From assembly GCA_003228115.1 (NCBI GenBank), contig QEVV01000011.1:1-64000 (forward strand): a DNA stretch of 64,000 nucleotides, given 5' to 3'. A program made the translations under genes and the position numbers. The notes under the pieces were generated by a model, which had not been told where the DNA came from, did no database searches, and was given only the letters and a program-made list of their open reading frames with translations. This stretch comes from Chloroflexota bacterium. GTDB lineage: Bacteria; Chloroflexota; Dehalococcoidia; Lucifugimonadales; SAR202-VII-2. Positions 1 through 8,213 of this stretch are shown piece after piece; the stretch's first letter is position 1; each line of letters starts with the position of its first letter.

Positions 1-498
1 GATTGCCGCGTTGAGGTATTGATCCCTGACTACCAAGGCGCAGCGCTGGAAGCCGTTCTTGGGGCTGGCCCAGCCGTGCTCAACCACAACATCGAGACCG
101 TCCGCCGCGTATTCACCGACGTAAGGGCCAAGGGTGATTACGACCGGTCCCTCGACGTGCTCCGCCAGGCAGGCGTCCTAGCGCCAAATATCCCAACCAA
201 ATCAGGCATGATGGTGGGCCTCGGCGAAGAATGGCACGAGATACTACAAACCATGGACGACTTGCGCGGCGTTGGGGTGGAACTTCTCACCATCGGACAA
301 TACCTGCGCCCCTCCGCTAAGCACGCACCCCTATCCCGGCACTACACTCCGGACGAGTTCGCCAGTCTCAAGGAAGAGGGCATGAGCCGAGGTTTCCGGC
401 ATGTCGCCTCTGGGCCTCTGGTTCGCTCTTCCTACCACGCAGACGAGCAGGCCGACGCGGCGCAGCGCGTCCCGACCCGCTCGTCCCGACCTCATTAA
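1..498 (+). CDS. lipA: Lipoyl synthase LipA, 3' portion (cut by left edge)
   Basis: This is the C-terminal part of a radical-SAM lipoyl synthase, which inserts two sulfurs into octanoyl groups on lipoyl domains. The reading frame is open from base 1, so the N-terminal cysteine cluster lies outside the window. The diagnostic stretches are present: [12 protein letters not shown], then TIGQYLRPS, and a C-terminal [16 protein letters not shown] segment. After that hallmark the protein carries an extra polar tail of about 20 residues. The product would modify the E2 lipoyl domain encoded at 5885-7159, which makes the local context coherent. Confidence 0.93.
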   Translation, partial: DCRVEVLIPDYQGAALEAVLGAGPAVLNHNIETVRRVFTDVRAKGDYDRSLDVLRQAGVLAPNIPTKSGMMVGLGEEWHEILQTMDDLRGVGVELLTIGQYLRPSAKHAPLSRHYTPDEFASLKEEGMSRGFRHVASGPLVRSSYHADEQADAAQRVPTRSSRPH

Positions 499-593
499 GA
501 ACGAACTCTGGAATTAGACCCGCGTTATTGAAGCCTCGAAGCGCCGGCAACGAATCCTCTAAGCATCGACCATCAGCTTGAGGGACACCGCCT

Positions 594-1814
594 ATGAACC
601 TTGCGTCCCTCCTCTCCCCCACTTCTCGAGGTCTCGCCAACCTCTATATACCGTCACTGGCCATGAGCTTCGGCCAGGGCATGGTCATCCCTGCCATTCC
701 TGTTTTTGCCTCTGAATTCGATATCTCAGTGGGCCTCGCGGCACAGGTCGTGACCGCCTACGCCATTGGCAGAGTGGCCTCGCTGGTCCCTGCAGGCATC
801 ATGATCGACCGGATGGGCTCACGCTTTGCGATGGTGCTGGGCCCGCTGATGGTTGCCGCTGGCGTTGGAGCAATCGTCGTGACCCCCGTCTTCTGGGTCA
901 TCCTCGCCGCCCAATTCGTTGTGGGTATGGGCGACAGCTTATGGATGCTGGCTCGCGAAGTTACCGGAATCAACCTGGTCAAGCCATCCCAGCGCGGCCG
1001 GGTGATGAGCGGATTCATGGGCGTCACATCGGCGGGAATGAGCCTCGGGCCCGTTGTCGGCGGCTTGATCCTGGAAGAGGTCGGTTTGCGTACTGTCTTC
1101 GTCGCCTATGCGGGCATCGCCTCCGCGGTACTCCTCGGTTCAGTCATGTCCCGCCACTCCGAAGCCCGAGCCCCCAGGCCATTGCAGGTCAAGTCGTCAC
1201 CCTTTCAGTTTGGGCGTCTCAGCGAAATTGAACGCGCCTTGCGGCCTACCTATATCGCCTTGGTGGCGGCCACTTTCGCAATGATGCTTTATCGCATGGT
1301 ATTGCAGAGCATGATGCCGCTCTACATGGATTCCCAGCTTGGGTACTCACCGGTCCAGGTGGGCAGCATCTTCGGCATTTCTACAATCTTCATCTTCGCA
1401 ATGATCATCCCTGCTGGGTTCATAACCGACAAGATCGGCAGGAAGTGGGCCACGGTGCCTAGCACGATCATTCCGGCCTTGGCCTTCTTCGCCATACCCT
1501 TCGCCGACTCCATGCTGGAGCTTTCCATCATCGCCTCAGTCCTGGGCATGGCCAACGGTCTTTCTTTGGGGTCGGTGGCCACCTCCACCTTCGATGTCGT
1601 TCCTGAGCACGCCCGCGCCCGATTCCAGGCCCTACGGAGGGTGGTCGGAGAAATGGGAGGCGTGGCTGGCCCCTTTTTCGGCGGCATCATCGCCAACGCC
1701 TACAATCCAGGCATGACCTTCCTCATCTTCGCTCCCTTTATCCTTGTGCCCGGCCTATTGCTGGCTATTGTTGCCAAGGAGACCTTGGTGAAAAACCCTC
1801 CTTCAGAAAAGTGA
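594..1814 (+). CDS. MFS transporter
   Basis: The gene encodes a 406-residue major facilitator superfamily membrane carrier with about 12 hydrophobic segments. Residues around 60-75 (GRVASLVPAGIMIDRMGSR) match the MFS loop 2-3 signature, and a related loop, GFITDKIGRK, starts the second half. The start is ATG at 594, with GAGGG about 10 bases upstream. The substrate cannot be read from the sequence. Drug/H+ antiporter-like and metabolite efflux carriers share this architecture. The gene ends 93 bases before the Zn-ribbon OB-fold gene. Confidence 0.88.
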   Translation: MNLASLLSPTSRGLANLYIPSLAMSFGQGMVIPAIPVFASEFDISVGLAAQVVTAYAIGRVASLVPAGIMIDRMGSRFAMVLGPLMVAAGVGAIVVTPVFWVILAAQFVVGMGDSLWMLAREVTGINLVKPSQRGRVMSGFMGVTSAGMSLGPVVGGLILEEVGLRTVFVAYAGIASAVLLGSVMSRHSEARAPRPLQVKSSPFQFGRLSEIERALRPTYIALVAATFAMMLYRMVLQSMMPLYMDSQLGYSPVQVGSIFGISTIFIFAMIIPAGFITDKIGRKWATVPSTIIPALAFFAIPFADSMLELSIIASVLGMANGLSLGSVATSTFDVVPEHARARFQALRRVVGEMGGVAGPFFGGIIANAYNPGMTFLIFAPFILVPGLLLAIVAKETLVKNPPSEK

Positions 1815-1906
1815 TGTGGCGGGTAGTTGGCCTTGTCGCGCGGACCTCCTCGCCTTGACCGGCAACCTGGCAAGGTCTTATTCTTCACAGGACTCTCAAA
1901 CTCTTT

Positions 1907-2338
1907 GTGGGGGACTCCCTGCCCACAGGCACTCCGCACACCAGTTCCGCCCTGGATCTCGGACCGTTCTGGGAAGCGCAACACCAGAACCGGCTTGTTC
2001 TCCCCCAATGCATCGTATGTACCACTTGGCACTTCCCGCCTAAACCAATCTGTCCTTCCTGTTCTGTCGGCACCATGGATTGGGCCGAAGTTAGCGGTAA
2101 GGGCACCCTGTACAGCCTCATGATCGGTCATCCGAGGGCCACCGCCATCAACGCTGAGCCAAGCGTTATTGCCGTTGTTGAGCTGGCCGAAGGGACCAGA
2201 ATGATGGCGGAGCTGGTGGGGATAGAGCCGAACGCTCCCTCATTGAAGGTCGGCATGTCATTGAGGGCCGCTTTTTCTTCTGAGAACGATGGCGGCGGCG
2301 GCATGCCACTGAAGTTCCGGCCCGACGTTCGCCAATAG
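1907..2338 (+). CDS. Zn-ribbon / OB-fold protein (DUF35 type)
   Basis: A 143-residue protein with an N-terminal rubredoxin-like zinc ribbon (Cys35, Cys38, Cys49, Cys52) followed by an OB-fold segment. This is the DUF35 / ChsH2-like family, whose members usually act as small partners of thiolases or MaoC-type hydratases in acyl-CoA metabolism. No thiolase is adjacent here, so the partner is unknown. The GTG start at 1907 is inferred because the family begins shortly before the zinc ribbon; no convincing ribosome binding site is seen. The stop codon lies inside a strong hairpin. Confidence 0.8.
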   Translation: MGDSLPTGTPHTSSALDLGPFWEAQHQNRLVLPQCIVCTTWHFPPKPICPSCSVGTMDWAEVSGKGTLYSLMIGHPRATAINAEPSVIAVVELAEGTRMMAELVGIEPNAPSLKVGMSLRAAFSSENDGGGGMPLKFRPDVRQ

Positions 2339-2356
2339 CATTGGCGAACGTCGGGC
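2320..2356 (+). terminator. Hairpin overlapping the OB-fold stop codon
   Basis: Perfect 17-bp arms separated by 3 bases. The stop codon of the OB-fold gene sits in the loop. No long T-run follows, so it may be a terminator, an mRNA stabiliser or both. It separates the OB-fold gene from the dehydrogenase operon. Confidence 0.6.
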
Positions 2357-2420
2357 AACATGATGGGCTACAATGGTGGCCGACCGTAAAAACGAAATCG
2401 CTTTGTTTGGAGCATCGTGA

Positions 2421-3809
2421 ATGGCTGATTCCGACTACGACGTTGTAATTATAGGCAGCGGGCCAGGTGGCTACGTTGCTGGCATTCGCGCCGGGCAGCT
2501 GGGCCTGAAGACCGCCGTTGTGGAACGCGATGAGGTAGGTGGCGTTTGCTTGAACTGGGGCTGCATTCCCAGCAAAGCACTCCTTCGCAATGCTGAAATC
2601 CTGTCCCTTTTCAAACGGGGCGACGAGTTCGGGTTCACCTTTGATAACCTTCAGGCCGACTTCGGCGTTGCCGTAGACAGAAGCCGGAAGGTCGTCCAGA
2701 AGCTTACCCAGGGGGTAGCCTTCCTCCTTAAGAAGAACAAGGTGGACCTCATTCAGGGATCGGGATCCCTCCGAGACGCCAACACGGTTGAGGTGGCGCC
2801 AGAAGGAAGGATCCTCAAAACCAAGAGCATCATCATCGCCACCGGAGCACGGGCCAGGAGTATTCCACCCTTGCCCATAGACGAGAAAACAGTGATCACC
2901 AGCCGACAGGCGCTTGAGCTACGGGAAGTGCCAAAGCGAGTTGTCATTGTGGGGGGCGGGGCCACAGGGGCAGAGTTCTCCTATATCTACAACTCCTATG
3001 GAGCGAAGGTCACCTTGGTGGAAATGTTGCCGCGGATACTACCCAAGGAAGATGAAGAGATCAGCGCCACCTTGGAGCGGGCCTTCTCCAAGCAGGGGAT
3101 CGAGGTCATGACTGGAGCACAGGTAAAGGAGACGCGCCGGGACAAGGACGGCCTGACCGTAGTCGTCGATGGCAAGGATGGGGTGGTAGACATCCCCTGC
3201 GACAAGGTCCTGTCGGCAATCGGAGTCGACTACAACACAGAGGGTCTTGGCTTAGACAAGGTCGGCATCAAGCTGGAAAAGGGCGCCATCGTCGTTGACG
3301 ACCATCTGGCAACGACCGCACAGGGCGTGTATGCAATCGGTGACGTGACGGGTAAAATGCTTTTGGCTCATGTGGCCATGGCCCAAGGGGTCGCAGTGGT
3401 CGAACGCATCGCAGGCATTGACGTACCCTCCCTCAACTACACGCTCATGCCCAGGGCCACGTATTGCGTACCCCAGGTTGCCAGCTTCGGCCTCACGGAA
3501 GCGGAAGCTCGCGAGCAGGGTTACGAAGTGAAGGTAGGAAAGTTCCCCCTTCAGGCCAGCGGCAAGGCTTTGGCCCTAGCAGAGACTGAAGGGATGGTGA
3601 AGGTGGTAGCCGACGCCAAGCTTGGTGAGATTCTTGGAGGCCATGCAATCGGCCACGAGGCAACCGAGTTGATGGGAGAGCTAGCCATCGCCAATCTGTT
3701 GGAAGGAACGACAAAAGAAGTAGGCTGGTTGGTGCACGCGCACCCCACCATGTCCGAGGCCGTCAAGGAAGCTGCATTGGCTGCAGACGGCGAAGCGATC
3801 CACATCTAA
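2421..3809 (+). CDS. lpdA: Dihydrolipoyl dehydrogenase (E3)
   Basis: The 462-residue flavoenzyme reoxidises dihydrolipoamide on the E2 subunit and passes electrons to NAD+. Visible features are the N-terminal FAD Rossmann motif GSGPGG (12-17), the redox disulfide Cys43/Cys48 in GGVCLNWGCIPSK, an internal NAD-binding GGGATGAEF, the FAD motif AIGDVTG, and the C-terminal HAHPTMSE (His441, Glu446). Length is typical of the family. A possible -10 box (TACAAT) lies near 2371. It is the first gene of a compact operon followed by E1alpha, E1beta and E2, so it is probably the dedicated E3. Confidence 0.96.
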   Translation: MADSDYDVVIIGSGPGGYVAGIRAGQLGLKTAVVERDEVGGVCLNWGCIPSKALLRNAEILSLFKRGDEFGFTFDNLQADFGVAVDRSRKVVQKLTQGVAFLLKKNKVDLIQGSGSLRDANTVEVAPEGRILKTKSIIIATGARARSIPPLPIDEKTVITSRQALELREVPKRVVIVGGGATGAEFSYIYNSYGAKVTLVEMLPRILPKEDEEISATLERAFSKQGIEVMTGAQVKETRRDKDGLTVVVDGKDGVVDIPCDKVLSAIGVDYNTEGLGLDKVGIKLEKGAIVVDDHLATTAQGVYAIGDVTGKMLLAHVAMAQGVAVVERIAGIDVPSLNYTLMPRATYCVPQVASFGLTEAEAREQGYEVKVGKFPLQASGKALALAETEGMVKVVADAKLGEILGGHAIGHEATELMGELAIANLLEGTTKEVGWLVHAHPTMSEAVKEAALAADGEAIHI

Positions 3810-3845
3810 CCGCAGTCGTGGTCCGGGGCGCCCAGGAGGCAGGAC

Positions 3846-4823
3846 ATGACCCTGAAAGAGAAGCTAAACCAGCAGCAAGTCACGGAATACTACCGGATGA
3901 TGCTGTTGATACGCCGATTCGAAGACCGAGCCGCCCAGGCCTACATGATGGGCAAGGTGCGGGGATTCCTGCATCTCTATTCTGGAGAGGAGGCCATCGC
4001 CGTTGGCGTGATGTCCGTCCTCAAACCGCAGGACTATGTGGTCACTCACTATCGTGACCACGGGCACGCCTTGGCCCGCGGGATTGACCCGAAAGCCGCC
4101 ATGGCCGAGCTTTTCGGCAAGGCGACCGGGACTAGCAAGGGCAAGGGTGGGTCTATGCATCTCTTCGATGCATCCATCAACTTCATGGGCGGCTATGCCA
4201 TCGTTGGCGGACAGTTCCCCCTGGCGACCGGCTTCGCGCTTGCCAGCGCCTATAAGGGCACCGACCAGGTCACAGTCTGCTTCTTCGGCGATGGCGCCCT
4301 GAATGAGGGCGAATTCCACGAAGCAATGAACCTCGCTTCCGTCTGGAAGCTCCCGGTCCTCTTCCTGCTGGAGAACAACCTCTACGGCATGGGAACACGG
4401 GTCGACCGCACCTATGCCGGCGGCCACGACGTTTACAAAGCCTCCGAGCATTATGCGATGGAAGCGGGTGTCGTCGACGGAATGGACGTCCTGGCAGTCC
4501 GCGACTCGGTTACGGATGCTGTCGATTACATCAGGCAGGGCAATGGGCCCTTTCTCCTTGAAGCCAAGACCTATCGCTTCCAGGGCCATTCCATGGCCGA
4601 CCCCGGCGAGTACCGGGACAAAGAGGAAGAGGCAGAATGGCTCACCAAAGACCCCATCTCCAACATGCGACGCCAAATGCTGGAGGAAGACCTTCTGAGC
4701 GAGAAGGAAATCCAGGCGCTGGAGTCTGAGGTGGACCAAGTTTTGGACGAAGCCGTTCGCTTCGCCGATGAGAGTCCCTTCCCAGAACCCGAAGCCCTCT
4801 TCGAAAACGTGTACGTCGAATAA
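3846..4823 (+). CDS. pdhA: 2-oxoacid dehydrogenase E1 alpha subunit (pyruvate/acetoin type)
   Basis: This 325-residue thiamine-diphosphate subunit catalyses decarboxylation together with E1beta. The ThDP/Mg motif runs from GDG (148-150) to the Asn at 178. The length and the TGTSKGKGGSMHL segment fit the short PdhA/AcoA group rather than the branched-chain type. ATG at 3846 is preceded by AGGAGG. It lies 36 bases after E3 and 32 bases before E1beta. Pyruvate and acetoin dehydrogenases cannot be separated with confidence from sequence alone. Confidence 0.93.
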   Translation: MTLKEKLNQQQVTEYYRMMLLIRRFEDRAAQAYMMGKVRGFLHLYSGEEAIAVGVMSVLKPQDYVVTHYRDHGHALARGIDPKAAMAELFGKATGTSKGKGGSMHLFDASINFMGGYAIVGGQFPLATGFALASAYKGTDQVTVCFFGDGALNEGEFHEAMNLASVWKLPVLFLLENNLYGMGTRVDRTYAGGHDVYKASEHYAMEAGVVDGMDVLAVRDSVTDAVDYIRQGNGPFLLEAKTYRFQGHSMADPGEYRDKEEEAEWLTKDPISNMRRQMLEEDLLSEKEIQALESEVDQVLDEAVRFADESPFPEPEALFENVYVE

Positions 4824-4855
4824 AAACCGTACGCCTGAATGTTTAGGAGCATGCA

Positions 4856-5833
4856 ATGCCTGAGATAACAATCCGAGACGCCATCAGCCAGGGGCTCAAA
4901 GAGGCCTTGGACAATGATGAACGCGTCTTCATTATGGGCGAGGACGTTGGCTACTACGGCGGGGCCTACGCCGTAACCAAGGGATTCGTCCAGGAATACG
5001 GCGAGCGGCGCATCATGGATACCCCGATTTCGGAGTCCGTATTCGTGGGGGCGGGCGTCGGAGCGGCAATGGCAGGGCTCAGGCCGGTGGTCGAAATCAT
5101 GACCATCAACTTCAGCCTCCTGGCCATGGACCAAATCGTGAATCATGCCGCCAAAATCCACTACATGTCCGGCGGGCAGCTTAAGGCACCCGTCATTATT
5201 AGGACCGTGACCGGCGGCGGCGCAGGCCTGGCTGCCACTCACTCTCAGAGCCTTGAGGGTTGGTATGCGACGGTACCGGGCTTGAAGGTGATAACCCCAG
5301 CCACCCCCTACGACGCCCTGGGCCTCCTGCGAACGGCCTTCAAGGACGAGAACCCTATCATCTATGCCGAGCACGACCTCCTGTACCGCACCCGCGGGGA
5401 GGTGCCGGAGGAGTACTACGAAGTGCCTTTCGGTCAAGCAAGGATTGCCCGGGAAGGAACGGATATCACGATCGTCGCCAACTCAGGCATGGTGAGGGTC
5501 GCTGAGGACGCCGCGAAGAAACTGGAAGCGAGAGGCGTTTCGGCTGAGGTGATTGACCTGAGAACGCTACGGCCCCTCGACATCGACACCATCGCCAAGT
5601 CGGTGCACAAGACCAACCGATGCATCGTGGTTGAAGAAACGTGGCGCTTCGGCGGCTTCGGATCCTTCATTGCCAGCGAGATTCAGGAAATTGCCTTCGA
5701 CGACCTGGACGCTCCAGTGGCCCGGGTGGGTTGCGCGGATGTTCCGGCACCCTATTCGAAGCCCCTTGAAGACCTCCAGATACCCAACGGCGACACCATC
5801 ATCCGAGAGATCGAACGAGTCATCGGGCTGTAA
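4856..5833 (+). CDS. pdhB: 2-oxoacid dehydrogenase E1 beta subunit
   Basis: The 325-residue transketolase-like beta subunit forms the E1 heterotetramer with the preceding gene. It begins with the expected EITIRDAISQGLKEAL, contains FIMGEDVGYYGGAYAVTKG, the DTPISE segment, and the C-terminal transketolase domain (EVIDLRTLRPLDIDTI, VVEETWRFGGFG). Length is typical. A GGAG-type ribosome binding site precedes the ATG. The gene is in a fixed order and close spacing with E1alpha and E2, which supports one transcript. Confidence 0.95.
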   Translation: MPEITIRDAISQGLKEALDNDERVFIMGEDVGYYGGAYAVTKGFVQEYGERRIMDTPISESVFVGAGVGAAMAGLRPVVEIMTINFSLLAMDQIVNHAAKIHYMSGGQLKAPVIIRTVTGGGAGLAATHSQSLEGWYATVPGLKVITPATPYDALGLLRTAFKDENPIIYAEHDLLYRTRGEVPEEYYEVPFGQARIAREGTDITIVANSGMVRVAEDAAKKLEARGVSAEVIDLRTLRPLDIDTIAKSVHKTNRCIVVEETWRFGGFGSFIASEIQEIAFDDLDAPVARVGCADVPAPYSKPLEDLQIPNGDTIIREIERVIGL

Positions 5834-5884
5834 CAACGACCTCGCAGTCGTCCGAGGACCGAGCACCCATGGAGGACATAGCCT

Positions 5885-7159
5885 GTGGCTACTGAAGTAG
5901 TAATGCCCCAGATGGGCTACGACATGCAGGAAGGCAAAGTCCTGCGGTGGCTCAAACAAGAAGGGGAACAAGTCGCCCGAAGCGAGATCATCGCCGAAAT
6001 CGAGACTGACAAAGCCGCCATCGAGATGCCGGCTTACGCGGAAGGCGTCCTGGGCAAGATATATATTCAGGAAGGAATGACGGTTCCTGTCGGCACGGTT
6101 ATAGCCGTCATAACCGCCCCCGGCGAGGAGATCCCCGACGCTCCACCCGCCGATGCCCCTGCGGCGACGCCGTCAGAAGTGCCAGCCCCGGCTCTGGAAA
6201 CTGCACCGGCTCCTCCTGTCGTTACCCCAGTGGCCGCAGCCGTCCCGGCCACGGGCCAGATTAAAGCATCCCCTGTCGCACGGCGGCTGGCCGATGAACT
6301 CGGGGTAAGCCTGAGCCAGATTACTGGAACCGGGCCCGGCGGCCGCATCACCAAAACCGACGTCCAGGGCTTTTCTGCAAGCACCCCTGCCCCGGCAACT
6401 CCGGCTCCCGCTGCTGAGAAGACTAAAGAAGAAGCGGCCGCCCCTCCCCGGCTCACCATCGATCAGGTGCCGGAAACGATCCAACTATCACCCATGCGGC
6501 GCGCCATCGCCCGCGTCACCAGCGCCTCCAACCGGGACGTGCCCCACTTTTACGTAATGGGCGAAATCGAAATGGACGGCGTGATGGAGCTGCGTTCCCA
6601 GGTCAACCGCGACCTCCAGGAACAGGAAGGTTTACGCCTCAGCGTCAACGACTTCATCATCAAGGCTTCCGCCAGGGCTCTGGCCAAATTCCCCAACTTG
6701 AACGCTTTCTTCGAGGGTGACTCCCTCAAGATGAACAAGACCATCAATGTTGGTGTTGCCATGGATCTGAAGGGCCAGGGGCTCATGATCCCAGCATTAA
6801 TGGACGTCGGCAGCATGAGCCTGGTGGAGATATCCAAGGCGGTACGTCACCTGGCGGAGCGAGCCCGGTCCGGCCACCTCACCCAAGAAGAGTACACCGC
6901 TGGAACGTTCACCGTAAGCAATCTCGGTATGTTCAACGTCGACAACTTTGTGGCCATCATCTTCCCGCCTCAGGCTGCGGTCTTGGCCACAGGATCGGTA
7001 AAGAAAAGGCCCGTTGTTCGCGACGACCAGATAGTGGTGGGACAGGTCATGAACTGCACCCTGTCGATAGACCACCGCATCTCCGACGGCGCAGAGGCCG
7101 CTCAGTTCATGGGCGAACTCAAACGGCTCCTCGAGTCTCCAGCCCTTCTGTTGATGTAA
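5885..7159 (+). CDS. pdhC: Dihydrolipoamide acyltransferase (E2)
   Basis: A 424-residue E2 core protein. It has an N-terminal lipoyl domain with the modified Lys43 in ETDKAAIE, an Ala/Pro-rich linker (about 80-130), a peripheral-subunit-binding domain (about 130-165, ASPVARRLADELGV) and the catalytic domain (about 205-424) ending with HRISDG (His397, Asp401). The start is GTG at 5885 with a GGAGG site 10 bases upstream. It is the last gene of the operon and is followed by a strong terminator. Its lipoyl domain would be a substrate of the LipA at the left edge. Confidence 0.95.
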   Translation: MATEVVMPQMGYDMQEGKVLRWLKQEGEQVARSEIIAEIETDKAAIEMPAYAEGVLGKIYIQEGMTVPVGTVIAVITAPGEEIPDAPPADAPAATPSEVPAPALETAPAPPVVTPVAAAVPATGQIKASPVARRLADELGVSLSQITGTGPGGRITKTDVQGFSASTPAPATPAPAAEKTKEEAAAPPRLTIDQVPETIQLSPMRRAIARVTSASNRDVPHFYVMGEIEMDGVMELRSQVNRDLQEQEGLRLSVNDFIIKASARALAKFPNLNAFFEGDSLKMNKTINVGVAMDLKGQGLMIPALMDVGSMSLVEISKAVRHLAERARSGHLTQEEYTAGTFTVSNLGMFNVDNFVAIIFPPQAAVLATGSVKKRPVVRDDQIVVGQVMNCTLSIDHRISDGAEAAQFMGELKRLLESPALLLM

Positions 7160-7182
7160 GGCTCGAAACGTAGCTCTTGATA

Positions 7183-7215
7183 AAAGAGGCCCCGTTAATC
7201 CCGGGGCCTCTTTTT
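7183..7215 (+). terminator. Rho-independent terminator of the dehydrogenase operon
   Basis: A GC-rich stem (GAGGCCCC paired with GGGGCCTC, extended by A/T pairs) is followed directly by TTTTTCTT. It lies about 25 bases after the E2 stop codon. Confidence 0.9.
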
Positions 7216-7271
7216 CTTGTTCGCTCCTGAAACGGCCCACACTCAGGCGAGGCATGTGCGCGAAGGCGCAC

Positions 7272-8084
7272 CTATCTTTCTGAGAGAGTTGGTGTCGGAG
7301 TGAACGCAGGTGCGCCATCGTCGTGGGTTGGGATCGGCTCCCATTCCTCCGGCATTTGGACTGTGATTGGCTCGTTGAAGTCGAATAGATAATAGTCCTC
7401 TGTCCTTAGGTCAACCTCCGGCTCGCCGTTGCCTCCTTCCTCATCCAATGGGAAATACCCGGCCAAATCAACCGTTGTTTTGATCCGCATGAGGATCATG
7501 TCCTCTTGTCTTATATAGAGGTCGAACGTAGCAAGCGGCGCGTTGTAGCCTTCCGGCACACCAAGCAAGCGAGTCGCTGTAACGTGGTAAACAGCCTTAC
7601 CTTTCACCACTGCGTCTGGTTGCCACCGAGCGTCTTTCAAGTCAGCCAGCACGCCGAACCGAGGAACGAAAAGGGGCTTGCCCTGAGAACCGGTGGTCTC
7701 TTTCCAGACAATGTCCCGCTCCGCCACGCGGCGCAAAACCAGACCGGCCAGCGAGGCCCAGTCAGCCTGCACTGGTGTGCCATCCTCCATCCACCCATTC
7801 TCCCGCACATAGTAGGCGCCATCAGCCCACTCGCCATCTTGCTGCCGCCGCCAGGGTCGTTCAACCTCACCTTCGACCACCAGCGCGTTGACTTCGCCAT
7901 TGAAGCGATATGACTGAATCCCCTGCATCACTTGCCACGTCTGGGCCACCAGCTCGTCGGCAGTATTCGGACGGCCCTCCCCGGGGCCTGCTGCAGCATC
8001 AGCACCGCAGGCTGCCAGGAGCAAAGCCAGGAATGCCACATATCCAGCTATGGAATGACAGATGCCGCTCAATCTACTTATCAA
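7272..8084 (-). CDS. Secreted lipoprotein, LppX/LolA-like fold possible
   Basis: The 270-residue protein starts with a lipoprotein signal peptide whose lipobox is LLAAC. The mature part has an alternating hydrophobic pattern with SYRFNGEVNALVVEGEVERPW, YYVRENGWMEDG and a late LYIRQEDMILMRIKTTVDLAGYF segment. This resembles LppX/LprG- or outer-membrane-lipoprotein-sorting-like proteins that bind lipids. That assignment rests on pattern, not on a unique motif. It is convergent with the E2 operon and stands alone. Confidence 0.75.
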   Translation of the reverse strand: MISRLSGICHSIAGYVAFLALLLAACGADAAAGPGEGRPNTADELVAQTWQVMQGIQSYRFNGEVNALVVEGEVERPWRRQQDGEWADGAYYVRENGWMEDGTPVQADWASLAGLVLRRVAERDIVWKETTGSQGKPLFVPRFGVLADLKDARWQPDAVVKGKAVYHVTATRLLGVPEGYNAPLATFDLYIRQEDMILMRIKTTVDLAGYFPLDEEGGNGEPEVDLRTEDYYLFDFNEPITVQMPEEWEPIPTHDDGAPAFTPTPTLSER

Positions 8085-8213
8085 CGCAATTGCTCATACC
8101 GACCATTGTAGGCCAATAGTGGCCGCGGTCATTACCGCTAACGCGCTTCCACCCTCATGCCCTGCGTGGTAAAGTGACTCCGCTTTCTTCACCGACCTAT
8201 CGAAGGAGACGAC

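Noticed and set aside
3864-5437. Long minus-strand open frames opposite the E1alpha and E1beta genes
   Set aside because: They lie entirely antisense to strong, motif-complete genes, have no ribosome binding sites and give low-complexity translations.
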